Shown here: one piece after another, positions 21,300-33,800 of the stretch | How the letters are laid out: the number at the start of each line of letters is the position of its first letter | How positions within the stretch are numbered: the stretch's first letter is position 1 | From: Nemertoderma westbladi | Taxonomy: Eukaryota; Xenacoelomorpha; Nemertodermatida; Nemertodermatidae | Direction of reading: 5' to 3' | NCBI GenBank assembly: GCA_032718475.1 | Contig: JAUCBJ010001465.1 | Location: forward strand, 1-64,000 | DNA length: 64,000 nucleotides | Program-made: the position numbers and the translations under genes | Notes under the pieces: model-generated | Database searches by the model: none | Told to the model about the DNA's origin: nothing | The model's input: the letters and a program-made list of their open reading frames with translations, nothing else

Positions 21300-21467
21300 G
21301 GAACTGGGAGAGGAAAAGAAGGCGATGTTTCTAACAAAGAATCAAAAAGTGAGAAAGTAGGGCCAGGCAGCTACGAACTACAAAGTCAATATTGTCCCAA
21401 ACTTCCCAAATTTCATTACATGTTCAGATCACAGTTAAAAAGGTTCCCAACACCAGCTTTCTGTCCG
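21300..21467 (+). CDS. Sperm-tail PG-rich (SHIPPO) repeat gene, exon A
   Basis: The exon lies between acceptor ...ATTACTTAG and donor CCG/GTAAGT. It has 56 codons and is phase 0 at both ends. It encodes EKVGPGSYELQSQY followed by FRSQLKRFPTPAFCP. GPGSYE is the core of the sperm-tail PG-rich repeat found in proteins that line axonemal microtubules (ODF3/CIMAP and STPG families). Exons B (22765) and C (26416) continue the gene in frame. At least one earlier exon with the start codon must exist and is not identified. Family member identity is open. Confidence 0.75.
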
Positions 21468-22764
21468 GTAAGTCATATCTATATTATTATAACTATAACT
21501 ATATTATTATTACGAACGCGATAAAGCTAGTGGAGTAGACCTGATGTGAGTAGTTCGAGCCTAGATACCAAGCGAGGTTTGTAAGCCGTTAGGATTACTC
21601 GTCAAAGGGGTCTAGTAGCTCTGGACCTTGGTGGTTTTGTCTTTAACGTCACATATATTGTTAATAAACAGTATAGTAGTAAGTCGGTTACAGACAGATA
21701 ACATAACTAGCTAATCCCCAAAATCCGGACTCGTGCGAGCGCGAGGCAATGGCACCGCACAGGCTGAAAACTATAAGTCAGTCTTTGCACCGTATTAACT
21801 ATGGGTTTGCTACGTTCACCGTAGCAATATTGAACCACTGAACCTCAATATCAATCTATGATACTATATAGGTATGTCTTGCAATGAAAGAACCAAGACA
21901 ACCAGACTTCTGATTGGCTCGTGGCTATTGCCTGCTACAAATCTCATTAGGTAGGAGCAAGTAAGTTGATCGATTCGTTAGTCCATACCATACCATAGTC
22001 TCCATACCATAGTGAAATCTTCATCCGATCGGATAGCTCAGTACACACACCCGGCTGATGATAGCCGGAAGTTTGAAAACTAGGTAGCGGGTTCGAGCCC
22101 CAATAGGGTCGATTGATATTTTTTTCGCTTTAGAGAGCATTATCATATTGTCCTATTACATGATATATTCAATTCACCGTAACTCACCCCACAACAATTC
22201 ACTTATCACTATAAGCAATATATACAACGCATTTACCGTTATGACAATATAATCAATTGGGCAATACGTGATCTTCCCTTTGATTGGCCGCCAGGCCCTA
22301 TTGCTTGCTACCTTGACTTTGATAAGTAGTAATTCCCTTTATTGGAGGTGGAGGGTGATAATAGCTGCCGTTATACACAGCTGATGGCTAATAGGGTGAC
22401 ATATTGGTTTCTGGGGATGACGGAGTGCATATACAGATAATCTCGTAACACGAAGACCACACCAATTGTCCTTGCTATGTAATATCCATGTTGCTAAGGA
22501 TAAATTGAAGGTGATCTGCCGATCTGCGTAACATATTTTTATTGTCCTTTATTAACAAGATACCGTGAAGTTTTGAACATGATACGTTTAACCAAACAGA
22601 AGCAAGAGCTGTTTGGTTGAATTACGAATCTGTTTCACGAATCAAAGTACAATCTTAGAATCAATAAGTGAGGATTTACCCTTCTTCTTGCCTAGATTGA
22701 CTAGACTACAGCTATTTATTGTAATGTACATTTCACACTAATTCGAACAATATTTTCCATACAG
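21468..22764 (+). other. Intron between PG-rich exons A and B
   Basis: The intron starts GTAAGT and ends TTTTCCATACAG. It contains a tRNA-like SINE relic around 22028-22115. The rest is AT-rich with no coding content. Confidence 0.65.
22028..22115 (+). mobile_element. tRNA-like SINE head (relic)
   Basis: GGATAGCTCAGT resembles box A and GCGGGTTCGAGCCCC is a good box B. Between them are a CCGGCT...AGCCGG stem and an AGTTTGAAAACT arm like the long variable arm of Ser/Leu tRNAs. The acceptor stem does not pair well and the anticodon loop is the wrong size, so this is not a working tRNA. Confidence 0.5.
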
Positions 22765-22872
22765 CGACCGGGACCAGGACCGGGAATGTATGAAGAAACC
22801 GTCTACGAAAATCCTCATATCATTAAATCCAGTTTCAAGTCAAAGTCCAGAAGATTTAATTCAGTTCACAGT
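22765..22872 (+). CDS. Sperm-tail PG-rich (SHIPPO) repeat gene, exon B
   Basis: It has 36 codons between acceptor TTTTCCATACAG and donor AGT/GTAAGT, and is phase 0 at both ends. The peptide begins RPGPGPGMYEETVYENPH and continues SSFKSKSRRFNSV. This is a complete PG-rich repeat: GPGMYE followed by a SFKSKSRRF tail. Each exon of this gene carries about one repeat, which fits growth by exon duplication. The following intron hosts a LINE and a SINE. Confidence 0.8.
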
Positions 22873-24149
22873 GTAAGTAAACATATATAGCAATGTATCC
22901 TCGAAAACTCCATCCTGAATCTCAAAATCATTTCTGGAAAATAATGTATAAAGTATAATAATATTCTAGAGTCAACATTGTTTGTTTTAAACAATTTAAA
23001 GTTATTATTTATGATTATAGTTAATATGTGTGATGTTGTCGGTACCTGTCAAACCATATCGCATTAATCTTTCAGGGTAAATTATGAATAACACTTCCAT
23101 TATATCATAACAAAATCAATGTTCTCGAACAAGGAAAACTTAACATGTAAAAAACATACCATATGGATTTGAAGTGTGCGATTAAGAATAAACTTAATTT
23201 TCTGTCAAAATTTGTGGTATTTATAGTTATTACCCACCCAGAAGTTATTTGCCCGCTTTTTAATAGTAAGAAGCGGGTTTTCAACTCGGTTATTTTCCCG
23301 GAACCCGCTTTTCGCATGTTCAAAACAGTTGCTATGGATAAACAAGTACATTCCATAATAATACAATACAGTTTACTGTATTGTATTCACAATACAGTTA
23401 ACATTGCGATTGTACTGTGTACTGTATGCGTATTCAGTCTTCATTTTTATTCTAGAACTAATATTTCACATTTTGGCAGTAAGATGGTAGCTAGTAATTT
23501 TAATTTTGTATTAGCTAGTACTTTTTATTAGCTAGTGAAAAGAATTATAATTGAAAAATTGAAAAAAAATTGACAGTCTTTTTTCTTGTAAAAATGCCTT
23601 TTATTATGAGGTTTTTGTTCTAGAACAAATATTTGACCTTCTGACAGTAAGATGGTAGCTAGTAATTTTGATTTTGTGTTAACTTTAGGGCTATTTATTA
23701 GCTAGTAAAAAAAATATAAAAAATATAATTTAATTCTCAATTATATATTTATCTGGATGAAATTATGAGTCATGGTAGCTAGTAATTTTAAATGAAAGTC
23801 AAAGTAGCTAAGTATTTATTTACTACTGTAGCTACTAGTTTTTAAACAAAATATTGGCGGATGGCGGATACCATATATCATGATAACAATAATATTAATG
23901 ATAACAATATCAACACCACAACACGAACACTATTAGCTTTTGTTTGTTTTTCTTTGGTATCGAACATAGACAATTAACATAGACGAAAATTATTGGAATC
24001 GGGGGATGGTCATATATTTTTTTTTTAAATATACACCCCAAGCGGGGTAAACTGGTTTATTAATTAATCATTCAATATATAAAATAAATAAAACTGAGGC
24101 ATTATTTGGTAGTCTATAAATTACTAAAACAATCACCGTATATATAATA
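22873..24149 (+). other. Intron B-C, first part, with TAGCTAGTA-type repeats
   Basis: AT-rich intron sequence. From 23440 to 23860 several copies of AGATGGTAGCTAGTAATTTT occur, two of them preceded by TTCTAGAAC. The same pairing recurs at 31490-31660, 36080-36370 and 40660-40810, so it is a dispersed family. A hairpin of AAGCGGGTT and AACCCGCTT lies near 23270-23310. Confidence 0.5.
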
Positions 24150-26020
24150 AATCACTCGGAGGCTAATTGTGCAGCAGAAGGGGAGGTTGAACAGTTAAAA
24201 ATATGGAGGCGGTCTTGGCAGCACTCGCCACAGAATATGCAAATACACTGCGGTGATAGGTCGTGGAATGAAGTTTTGGTCGTACATAGTTTATGGTGGA
24301 ACCCATGACAGGTTGGTCGCGTAATTACGTGTCGGTTTCGCTGGCCCGGGGCTCTCCAGCCCTTTGATGTGAACGCCCGCCCTCTCCGATATCCAGTTGT
24401 TTTTCAGTATATCCTCTATCTGTGTCCCTTCTCCTATAATATTCAGTGCCAAGGTTGACGAAGCGTTTTGTCCAACTCCTGTAAATTATGTAGTTTTAGA
24501 AATCTGCTATAGGTAGGAAATGCGTATAGTACCATAGGTGAGATTTTGCCATTGTATATTTTCATTGCTGTAGAAACTGAAAGTAGTTGTAAATTCTTTA
24601 GGGATCCAATAATCTGGTAAGCATTTTGTTTTTTGGATTTAATGTGGTTTGTAAAGCATAGGCTCGATTGTATTGTTAATCCAAGGTATTCATAATCGTT
24701 TGCTAACAACACTGGGTTTCCGTTATAAGTGAACTTGTCAATTTCCGATAGCCGACCGCCCTTTCTAAATTGAACTATTTTTGTTTTTTTTTCAGGTTAA
24801 GCTGCATTCCATTTGTTTGGCACCATTCGTATATAGCATCAAGAGATAGTTGAATTCCTTCTTTGCTCTTCGAATGCACCACAAGGTCGTCAGCGAAAAA
24901 GATAAATTTAATCATGTGGTAGATATTTCTGAGGATATCAGTGAGATCGGCAACGTATAGTACAAAGAGCAGAGGAGATAAGCAGTCCCCCTGTAGGACG
25001 CCTCGGAGCTGGCGAATTACCTTGGACAGTTGGAGTCCGTCGTAGATCCGTATATAGTTATGAAGCATGTCTTTTATGAGCTCGAATGTCTTCCCTTTGA
25101 TTCCTAAATTATGTATCTTGCACAGAAGTTTCGCACGGGAAAGCATGTCAAATGCCTTCCTAAAGTCATTAAAAAGTGCATAGATTACCCGATCTTGGCG
25201 CCTATTTGATTGCAATGCAGTATATATGTCATCTAGAAATTTGGTGATCGCTTGTATAGTAGACTTTCTGGGTTGAAATCCAAACTGCTCGGGTGGAATG
25301 ACGTTTGAGAGAAATAATCGGATGCGTTTACTTAAAATCGATGTGAGTATCTTTAGACAAACGGATATTAGCGCGATTCCACGGTAATTATCTGGGTCGG
25401 CAATCGCACCTTTCCCCTTGTAGAGGATTTTGATAATGCTAACTCTCCACTTATCAGCAATCTTACCACTATTTAGGCAGACATTGTATATAAGAGTGAG
25501 GTAGACAGGATATAGGGTATTGCCTGCTTCAAGTGTTCATAATATACTCCATCATAACCTGCTGCCTTCTTTGTAGAGCTGTGATAAACCGACTCTATTA
25601 CATCTTCACTATCTATTGGAGAGTTATACCATGCTTGTTCAACCTTATCTTGTTCGGTTGTTTCAGGGATTTCTGGACAGTTTCCCGGAGTGTTGTCTTC
25701 ACCTAGTAGTGTGTTAAAATGTTTGTATAGCTTTTCCTTGGGGATCGGTACGATTTCGTCTTGTTTCTTGTCTTTAAACAGACACCATGGGTTAACCTCT
25801 GCATCATTGATTTTATCTAACAGCTGGTTTTCTTCAAACTGTTGTTTTTTGGACTTGATAGTCTGTTTGTATTCCCGACGGGTCTCCCAAAACTTTAGTT
25901 TGTTTGCTTCGGATTCGTTCCTCTTAGGCATGGCCTCAGTAACCAGCCGCTTAGCTTTTTGGCAGTCTGCATCGAACCAGCGTTTGCCAGGTGCATATCT
26001 GTGTGTGTGGTCATATATTT
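24150..26020 (-). mobile_element. LINE (EN-/RT-type) remnant in the intron
   Basis: On the minus strand, from 26020 downwards, the order is the EN-RT linker (GKRWFDADCQKAKR), RT fingers and palm (25931-24775), the thumb or connection (24712-24443), and a cysteine/histidine end CGECCQDRLHIFNC near 24240-24190. Several frameshifts break the frame. The endonuclease is missing (5' truncated), as is usual for LINE copies. It is unrelated in detail to the LINEs at 31690 and 49037-59170. Confidence 0.85.
24775..25215 (-). pseudogene. LINE reverse transcriptase core fragment
   Basis: The fragment contains ALFNDFRKAFDMLSRAKL (RT motif A), RGVLQGDCLSPLLFVLY (motif B) and FIFFADDLVVHSKSKEG (catalytic FADD box, motif C). 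These are the three catalytic blocks of a non-LTR reverse transcriptase. Upstream RT blocks are in another frame at 25473-25931 (STKKAAGYDGVYYEHLK), and downstream blocks in a third frame at 24443-24712 (YEYLGLTIQSSLCF). The key aspartates are present but the frame is broken, so the copy is dead. Confidence 0.85.
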
Positions 26021-26039
26021 TGGTTACACATTAAGTAAA

Positions 26040-26310
26040 GTAAATTTTCTTCGGCCGCTAGGCCAGGAAATAAGTCTGACGACTTATTTCCAGTGCGGTC
26101 CCCCCAGAACTTTACTCCCCAGAGGAAACTCCAGTACTCATTTAGCTACCACTTAAGGATGCAAGGCAGAGATTCGCCCTGGCTGGTCCCTTTAAAGCAT
26201 TCGTGCCGAAACGAAAACTGCCCTGGCCCATGTGAGGATCGCACCCACGACCTACGGGAGATGTGAATTCAATGCAACCACTACACCAAGGTGGAACCTT
26301 CTAATAAATC
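26040..26310 (-). mobile_element. tRNA-derived SINE next to the LINE
   Basis: From 26310 downwards the minus strand shows CCTTGGTGTAGTGGTTGCAT (box A-like) and GTGGGTGCGATCCTCAC (box B-like), then a GC-rich body. It ends in a tail that reads TTCTTCGGCCGCTAGGCCAGG and AAGTCTGACGACTTATTTCC on the plus strand. The same tail is found in reverse complement at 51595-51655 and 55039-55099, which marks a SINE family tail. Confidence 0.7.
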
Positions 26311-26415
26311 CTTTGAGAAAATAATAAAACAGTGCCATTACACTTGTCATCGACGAACTCACCAAGTAAGATATTTTTTTTAATATTAATATTTTGTTAA
26401 TTTGTTTTCGTGCAG

Positions 26416-26532
26416 GATACGCCGGGTCCCGGGGAATACGAGCCGATGTACGGATCGGAGAACCACAAATCCGAAGTAGGCAGGATTGTTCGTCAACAAG
26501 GTTTATTCTTCTCTCCCGCATTCTACACATAA
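26416..26532 (+). CDS. Sperm-tail PG-rich (SHIPPO) repeat gene, terminal exon C
   Basis: After acceptor TTTTCGTGCAG the exon reads DTPGPGEYEPMYGSENH and ends LFFSPAFYT with a TAA at 26530-26532. It has 38 codons plus stop and phase-0 entry. TPGPGEYE is a further PG-rich repeat. The match to exons A and B in phase and motif makes one gene of these three exons. A poly(A) signal AATAAA lies at 26616-26621, about 85 bp after the stop. Confidence 0.75.
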   Translation, partial: DTPGPGEYEPMYGSENHKSEVGRIVRQQGLFFSPAFYT

Positions 26533-28544
26533 CGGCTGGCAGGAAAACTACAAAGAAAACATTTATTATTATATTAGGAAAACATTAGTAGTTTATTTGA
26601 TTTTCACATTCAGTTAATAAATATACATCAGCCTCAAAGAAAATACCACACTGTTGTCATTCTATGTCGATTAGTCTCGAAGCTAATAGGCCCACAAAAT
26701 ATATTTTTGTAACCATGAGCTGTGAAAGTAAACAAAATTTGGGATGTATGTGGGGAAACAAAATGTACAAATTTTGAGGAATTTCGGATATATTCCATTT
26801 GCCAAAAGGACAATACAGTTTGTACACCATGTCCTGGAATATAGTGTCTTTATTCAGGTTGGGAAATAGCCGAGTTATGGGCATTAGAATGTTGCATGAT
26901 TTGCTTGCACTTCAGACCAATTATTCTATTTAATAAATGCACACTATTCTGAAACATTTGTTTTATAATATTATTTATTACATGGGATATAAGTATAACT
27001 TTTTTTCACTATTCTCGAGGTATTTTATTTACCGAGCGCCATGCCCCTTTGTACATTTCTGTTTGTCTAACAAGAGTTACTTACATATCTGATAACATTA
27101 TAATTGAATAATAACATTCATGGGTGTGGTATTCATTAATAAAGTGCCCAGAAAAATACAGTAAATAAAATTTATCACACATTAAATACAAATATGAAAA
27201 TTATGCAAAATACAGGTTCAAGTTTATTAAACTGGCTACTTTTAGTATTTTGTAATGGTTATTTTACGGTTACTAATATAAATAGCATTACAAGTTTGAT
27301 GTTGTTCTCACAATGATTCCTCTCATTGAAATTAAATCACAATATTTTTTTTTTATGTATTATTACTTGCTAATTACACTTAGTTATATAATTATATACA
27401 CCCCAAACCGGGTAAATTGCACTTGTTTATATTTGGTTATTTCCATGACTTGTTTGTTACCCGTCCGTTTTCCTTATTCTTACATTTACACAATAATTTA
27501 TTGTGTTGGTGTTTCTTTGGGAAGCCATTTAAATTTTAAGGTTCTTATAGTTGGTTTTTCTGTTAAGTTTTTATTGTAATGTCGATGGATAGAAACATTA
27601 CTTAATTTTGCAAAATTGTCTTTGCCTTAAGAGGTATTTTTTGATCTCCATTTTGCAGATATTAGGGAAGTGGATAATCATTGGAGAAAAAGATACTCAA
27701 TTGGCAATGTAAATGGAGATCAGACATATGGGTATCCTCTATAGGTGAAATATGTGTGAAAACTTAACCTGTAAGGTTTTCCGTTACAACTTGCCACTAT
27801 CACTAAGAACTATACTTAACAAGTGTAGAACTTCCTCTAAAGGACTATCAATATAAAAAGGTTCCTTGGCACTGACCTAATGACTCTTAGGACCTGACCA
27901 GCGACCATTTTGTAGTGTATATATCCAGTGTGTGGCCTGTTTTCTGTTCATATTCCTTGTAGAAAAGCACCATTCCCCTCCAGGCGTTCCTATGCCTCCA
28001 GTCTCCTAACCCCAACCCACCACCCTTCCTTCCTTCACAGACTATTGCTGGGGTAGATATCATTAACATGTTGATTAATGTTATTCGTTACGAATGCTCG
28101 GTAATTGCTTGCCAGCTTATATATATAATATTGGCTGCACCAATATATGCAGAGATGACACCAACTCAGTATCTGGTGCACTCGCATTGAGTGCAGTAGA
28201 CCAGACACTCAACTGAGTCGTCAAAATGTTAGGATAAAATTAAAGAAAGAAATAAATAAAGTTATTCCTATTAGTAGTCAGGGTTATTCAGTACCGTACA
28301 TTCAGTTACTCAATAACAAGGCGTCCTGTATAACATTATAAAAACTGCCTTGCTCAGTACACAATACACGGTACACAGCAAACTTTGACTTCACCAAAAG
28401 CTTCGCCCGCAAGCAATCTTCGCCCTCAAAATGAGTGTTAACAGCATTGTTTATTGTTTTGGTTAGAAAAAAACCGTCTCTGTCACCTGCCATCTCTGTA
28501 ACCTGCTCATTTCCCCCAATCGGGGGAAGGTTGCACGTGGGGGC
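26533..28544. other. Intergenic stretch with dispersed repeat pieces
   Basis: The part at 26650-26960 matches the repeat family found at 41990-43110 (GGGAAATAGCCGAGTTATGGG and TTCTATTTAATAAATGCACA). The rest is AT-rich. Short open stretches at 27887-28069 and 28302-28556 have no motif. Nothing else is recognised. Confidence 0.5.
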
Positions 28545-28956
28545 GAAGATTACCAAGTTTGGTATTTAGATTCTGTTTGTTAAAGATATTCTTTCGCCCA
28601 CGTCACCGGGAGTTTGGTCGTTTCTACATCTCTTCCTAACAATCAACATTTATACCGGTAATAGTTCAAAATTCCCGCCAGTTTCTCGTAATACTGTTTA
28701 TCCTTTATACCGGTAATAGTCAGTAATCATACACCGTTTATATTTATTTATTTATTTTGTGCTCGTAAAAGACCTGTTGGTTGAAAATTTGCACACAGCT
28801 TAATTTGTTATCAATTTGTTTTAAATTGTGTCACATTTGAATATATGTCACCGCGAGTTTGGTCGTTCCTACATCTCTTCTTATCAATCAGTATTTAGAT
28901 TCACCTAATTGACATGCTACTTGACTCAGTTATAACATAAAAACATTATAACCATA
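28545..28956 (+). promoter_or_regulatory. Upstream region of GMC copy 2, with an insertion
   Basis: Bases 28545-28573 match the region upstream of copy 1, then about 329 bp are extra, and the match resumes at about 28891. The extra DNA is flanked by direct copies of GTATTTAGATTC (28562-28573 and 28891-28902). It holds a near-repeat of about 50 bp (GAGTTTGGTCGTTTCTACAT at 28610 and GAGTTTGGTCGTTCCTACAT at 28855). Confidence 0.6.
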
Positions 28957-30828
28957 ATGGCATTTTCTATTGTTGGATACATCATGGTCTTATGTAGTGG
29001 CATCATAATTGTTACGAATATTAACATCACCTTTAAAGGCCAACGTCTCTACCACAGCCTTTTCGTTTCACCTCCAACTAATGGTTCTCACTATGACTTC
29101 ATTGTTGTTGGTTCTGGTTCAGCTGGATCTGTAGTGGCTGCTAGACTTGCTGAAGATGGACATAACATACTTCTGGTCGAGGCTGGAGGTCCTTCACATT
29201 GGTTACAGGGAATCCCTGCCTATGTCCTTTACTTCCTTATGTCTCCATATGACTGGTGTTACCAAATACTCCCTGGTGGAAATGCATGTAAAGCATTTAA
29301 GGATGGAACAATGCATTATCCCCGAGGTAAAACATTGGGTGGGTCGAGCATGCTCAATGTAATGTTATATGTTAGAGGTCATTCCAAAGATTATGATGAA
29401 TGGGAAGCGCTTGGAAATTCAGGGTGGGGTTATAAAGATGTGTTGCCCCTCTTTAAGAGAAGTGAAGATTTTATTGGAAGTGTCGAAAATAAGAAACAAT
29501 TCCATGGTATTGGAGGACGTTTAAAGGTTCAGCCTACTCCACATCATTATCCAATGAATGATGTTTTAGTTGATGCTATGAAAGAACTGAACTACGCAGT
29601 TGGAGATATAAATGGTTTACTTGATGGAGAAGGGTTTATGGATACAAACCAAGTAAGTGTGGATGCTGGACAGAGGATGGGAACTTACCGAAGTTTTGTT
29701 GAACCATTACTAAATACCAAAGCAAATATTGATGTTATTACTTTTGCTCTTGCTTCTAAATTAATGATAACAAAGGAAAAGCATGTCTTTGGAATAGAAG
29801 TTGAGAGATTTGGTCAAACCTTGAAGTACTACAGCAATAAAGAGGTTATTGTGTCTGGTGGTGCAGTTGGCTCACCACAGTTACTGATGTTATCAGGAAT
29901 TGGACCAAAGGAACATTTGGAAGATCTCAATATAAATGTTGTACAGGATCTTCCTGTTGGGAAAAACTTACAGGATCATCCAATATTACAGATGTTTTAT
30001 GTAACCAATGAAACAGGGATACTATCTACCCCATTTGGTTTTATTAACCCAATCAATTACATTCAGTTCCTTTTAAATGGAGATGGTCCATTAGCTGACA
30101 ATGGTGTGGGTTCTGTTGGATTTATACACACACCTGCAAATCAAGACCACTCAAGGCCAGATCTTCAAATACATTCATTCCCATATGGTATTGGATTAGA
30201 TTATGGAATTGGTATAAAACATGTTTTCAATTATGAAGAAAATGCCTTTAAATATCTTTATGATAGATATATTGGTTCTAAGGGTCAGGCAATGTTTATG
30301 CCAACCTTACTTCATCCCAAAAGTAGAGGAACTATTCGATTGAAAAGCAGTGATCCAAAAGATGATCCCATTATAGATCCAAATTATTACACTCATCAAG
30401 CTGATTTAAATACAATGATTGAAGGAGCGAAGTTTGTTCATAGTTTGAGTTATACTAAAAGTTTTAAGAACCATGCACTAGAAATGCAGCATATTGACAC
30501 AATGTTCTGTGGTGATTACCAGCCTTACAGTGATAAGTATTGGGAATGTTTTGTGAAACACTGGTCTCTAACTTGCTATCATCCAGTGGGGACCTGCAAA
30601 ATGGGACCGGATACTGACAAAGAAGCTGTAGTTGACCACAGACTAAAGGTCCGAGGTGTCAGTGGATTGCGTGTAGCCGATGCTTCAATAATGCCAACAA
30701 TTGTTGGAGGTAATACAAATGCTCCTAGCATCATGATTGGCGAAAAAGCTGCTATTGTTATCATTGAAGAATGGAATCTTGAAAACAAAAAAGAAGAGGT
30801 ATCTTCCGAAATCAAAGAAGAACTATGA
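28957..30828 (+). CDS. GMC oxidoreductase, glucose-dehydrogenase-like (copy 2)
   Basis: The single-exon 623-residue paralogue of the gene at 8794, with the same start context. FAD-binding [15 protein letters not shown], both GMC signatures and the catalytic [10 protein letters not shown] and [15 protein letters not shown] are intact, so it should be an active enzyme. By eye about 15 residues differ from copy 1; eight fall between about 383 and 447, away from the cofactor motifs. Here signature 1 is followed by MLNVMLYV (MLNGMLYV in copy 1), and NLQDHPI replaces NLQDHTI. The promoter and 3' flank were hit by separate insertions, so the two copies may be regulated differently. Confidence 0.95.
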   Translation: MAFSIVGYIMVLCSGIIIVTNINITFKGQRLYHSLFVSPPTNGSHYDFIVVGSGSAGSVVAARLAEDGHNILLVEAGGPSHWLQGIPAYVLYFLMSPYDWCYQILPGGNACKAFKDGTMHYPRGKTLGGSSMLNVMLYVRGHSKDYDEWEALGNSGWGYKDVLPLFKRSEDFIGSVENKKQFHGIGGRLKVQPTPHHYPMNDVLVDAMKELNYAVGDINGLLDGEGFMDTNQVSVDAGQRMGTYRSFVEPLLNTKANIDVITFALASKLMITKEKHVFGIEVERFGQTLKYYSNKEVIVSGGAVGSPQLLMLSGIGPKEHLEDLNINVVQDLPVGKNLQDHPILQMFYVTNETGILSTPFGFINPINYIQFLLNGDGPLADNGVGSVGFIHTPANQDHSRPDLQIHSFPYGIGLDYGIGIKHVFNYEENAFKYLYDRYIGSKGQAMFMPTLLHPKSRGTIRLKSSDPKDDPIIDPNYYTHQADLNTMIEGAKFVHSLSYTKSFKNHALEMQHIDTMFCGDYQPYSDKYWECFVKHWSLTCYHPVGTCKMGPDTDKEAVVDHRLKVRGVSGLRVADASIMPTIVGGNTNAPSIMIGEKAAIVIIEEWNLENKKEEVSSEIKEEL

Positions 30829-30865
30829 TATACTGATATGTTATATATTAAGATTAGGACCCTAA

Positions 30866-33800
30866 TAGTCTGGTCGATTTAGGAGCAATTTTAGGTGTAC
30901 CCGGAAAAAAATGTTACCAAGCCAAATTTGGTATAATTAGAAGCGCAAATTTATGCTCTTTAAGAATATCGAAAGTCCTCCGCAGCATACCTTGGGCAAC
31001 TTTTTTTATAGCCATTTTCGTGAACCCTATCCATAAGTAAAATCAATTCAAATTTACTTGATCTTCACTTGGAATATTTCATCGTTGCTAAGAGACAATG
31101 TAATATTTCATATTCTTATCTGTTAATTACATACATAATTGTATACATAATGTAGACTGAAATTTACCGGTGTTAGCTAGTAGTTTACCAAACTCACGCC
31201 TGGTTGCTGACGTTATATTGGTTCCAAGGCAAGCAAAGCTTGAATTTGACCTATTATTTTTATTATTACGCTCTCCAAACATAGTAATGAGTTAGATCTA
31301 GCTGGGTGTAGTTATACATGGCTGACTCTTCAATTGAACATACTGTAAGGGACATGCCTATCAAAAGACTCGACTGGCTTGTATGCACACTAGTTAGACA
31401 CTGAAAATATAATGGGGTATGGTAAATTCCATATAGACATCATCTCAACATTTCACAATAAAAAATTTCGTTCTTTCGTCACTTTCGGGCACCGGTAGAA
31501 CACTTAAGCTATTATGGTAGCTAGCTAGTTTTTCAAAAAATTCAATATTAATTTTTTTAAATGCAAATATTTCATGATTAAATTATTCCTCGACATCGAT
31601 GCAACATTAAATAATCAAAATATTATATTCTGGAACACTGTTGTGGTAGCTAGTAAAAATTTGTCAAAACCTAATAGGCAATCGACAATCGACATCGGCA
31701 ATTGACATCATCTGCATCCAAGAACATCGAATTTGTCATGAAGACACTGCCATGAAGTACAATGACATTGGAAATGGATGGACGTTAGTAACAAGCTCAG
31801 CAGTAAGAAACTCGGCCAATGCATCAATTGGTGGAGTAGAAATTCTGCTAAGCCCATTGGCACTTAAGACCCTAAACAACATCGAATCTATAAATTCCAG
31901 GGTTATGATCGCAACATTGGATTGGAATCCCAAGGCAACAGTTATATGTTGCTACAGTCCAACCAATGCCTCAGAGCCTGAACAAGCAGTCACGTTTTAT
32001 GAAGAACTGACTGGACTTATAAAGGACATTCCGAAACACAATGTTAAAGTCATTGCTGGTGACCTGAATGCGCAAATTGGCCCAGAAGACATCAAGGGTT
32101 ACACCTATAACACCAGTTCTAACAGAAATGGGTACTTACTTTTAGACCTAATGGAAGAATGTGAATTGATACCAAAAAACAACACATTCCAAAAGAGTAT
32201 GGGGACGCTATGGACCTTTCAATACCCTAATGGAACCAAAGCACAACTGGATTACATCCTTATTATCAAAAAGTGGAGAAACAGCATGATCAACTGCGAG
32301 TCATACAGCTCATTCAACCTAATTGGTTCGGACCACAGAATTGTGACTGCAGAGATCAGACTCAGTTTGAGAGCCAGCAAACCCAGGACAAGCAAGCAAA
32401 TCAAATATGACTGGGAGAAACTCAGAACTGACAATGCTGTAAAGGATGCTTATACAGTAGAAGTTCCACACCGCTTTGAAGCACTTCAGTCAATGGATGA
32501 AGACCAATCCACCAATTCAATATACGAGAATATAATAACAGCCCACAAGGAATCAGCTAAGAGGCATATCCCCCAGAAACCCAAACGAAAACAGTATGTG
32601 CCATGGCAAAACTCTGAGGATACTTGTGAGAGAGAAGATCTTAAGATAGCCTACAAAGTTAAAACCGAACAACCAACAACCGAAAACATTAACAAGGTTG
32701 AGAAAGCTAAGGACGATCTTAAATTGGCGTACAACATCATCCAGGAAAAGTACATACAGGATAATACTGAAGCAATTACAACTGCTCACATACAGCAACA
32801 ATCAACACTTACCTGGCAAACTGTAAATGAGGTATCTGGTCGGAAAAGTTGTGCAAAGGGGCGCCTCAAAGCAGATAGTCCTGAAGAACGTGTTGGGAAG
32901 GGGAAAAATCACTTCAGCAACTTGCTTGGGCAGCCACCAAACATCGAGGTCAGCCCTACAAGGAAAATATATGACAAGACACTACCTATAGAAACAGGGG
33001 ACTTCACACCTGCCGAACTCCAAAGAAGCATTAAAAGCATGTCCAATAATAAAGCGAGTGGATTAGATGAAATCCCAGCGGAGGTATGGAAAACCGGAGT
33101 GCTAAACAGACCATTATTGATTGTTTGCAACCGGATGTTAAAAGGGGAAAAGCCACCACCAATTTGGACTAAAGGTCAACTAAAGCCTCTCCCCAAGAAA
33201 GGAGACCTCGGCATACCAACAAACTATCGTGGGATCTGTCTGCTTGTGGTAGCTGCCAAAATATACAATAAAATGATTCTATATAGGATTAGGCCTCACA
33301 TAGAGAAACTACTGCGTAAGAGCCAAAACGGATTTCGACCAAGTAGATCAACAATAGCTCAGATACTTGCACTACGGAGACTGATTGAAGGAATTAAGTC
33401 AAAGAATCTCCCCACAGTCATGACTTTTGTGGACTTCAAGAAGGCATTCGACTCCATCCATAGAGGTAAAATGCTTGAAATCCTAAGAGCTTATGGAATA
33501 CCAGAAGTAATTGTTGCTGGCATTGGATTGCTATATTGTGACACAGAAGCGCAGGTACTCTCACCAGATGGTGAAACTGAGTTTTTCTCAATCCTGGCTG
33601 GCGTACTGCAAGGTGACACATTAGCACCATTACTATTTGTAATTGTGCTGGATTACGCAATGAGGACGGCCACAAAGGGTGAAGATCTGGGATTCACACT
33701 TCAGAAACGCAGAAGTAGTAGATATCCGGCAACTACAGTCACAGACAACGACTTTGCGGATGACATCGCCCTGCTCTCTAATACGCTAGCAGATGCACAG

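Noticed and set aside
22028-22115. Possible functional tRNA
   Set aside because: Boxes A and B are present, but the acceptor stem does not pair and the anticodon loop has the wrong size; it is treated as a SINE relic.
27887-28069. Minus-strand frame with GDWRHRNAWRGMVLFYKEYE
   Set aside because: The composition is protein-like, but there are no splice sites, start context or motif to support a gene. Left unannotated.
28302-28556. 84-codon minus-strand frame upstream of GMC copy 2
   Set aside because: No motif. Part of it overlaps the start of the upstream region shared with GMC copy 1, where the matching frame is absent.
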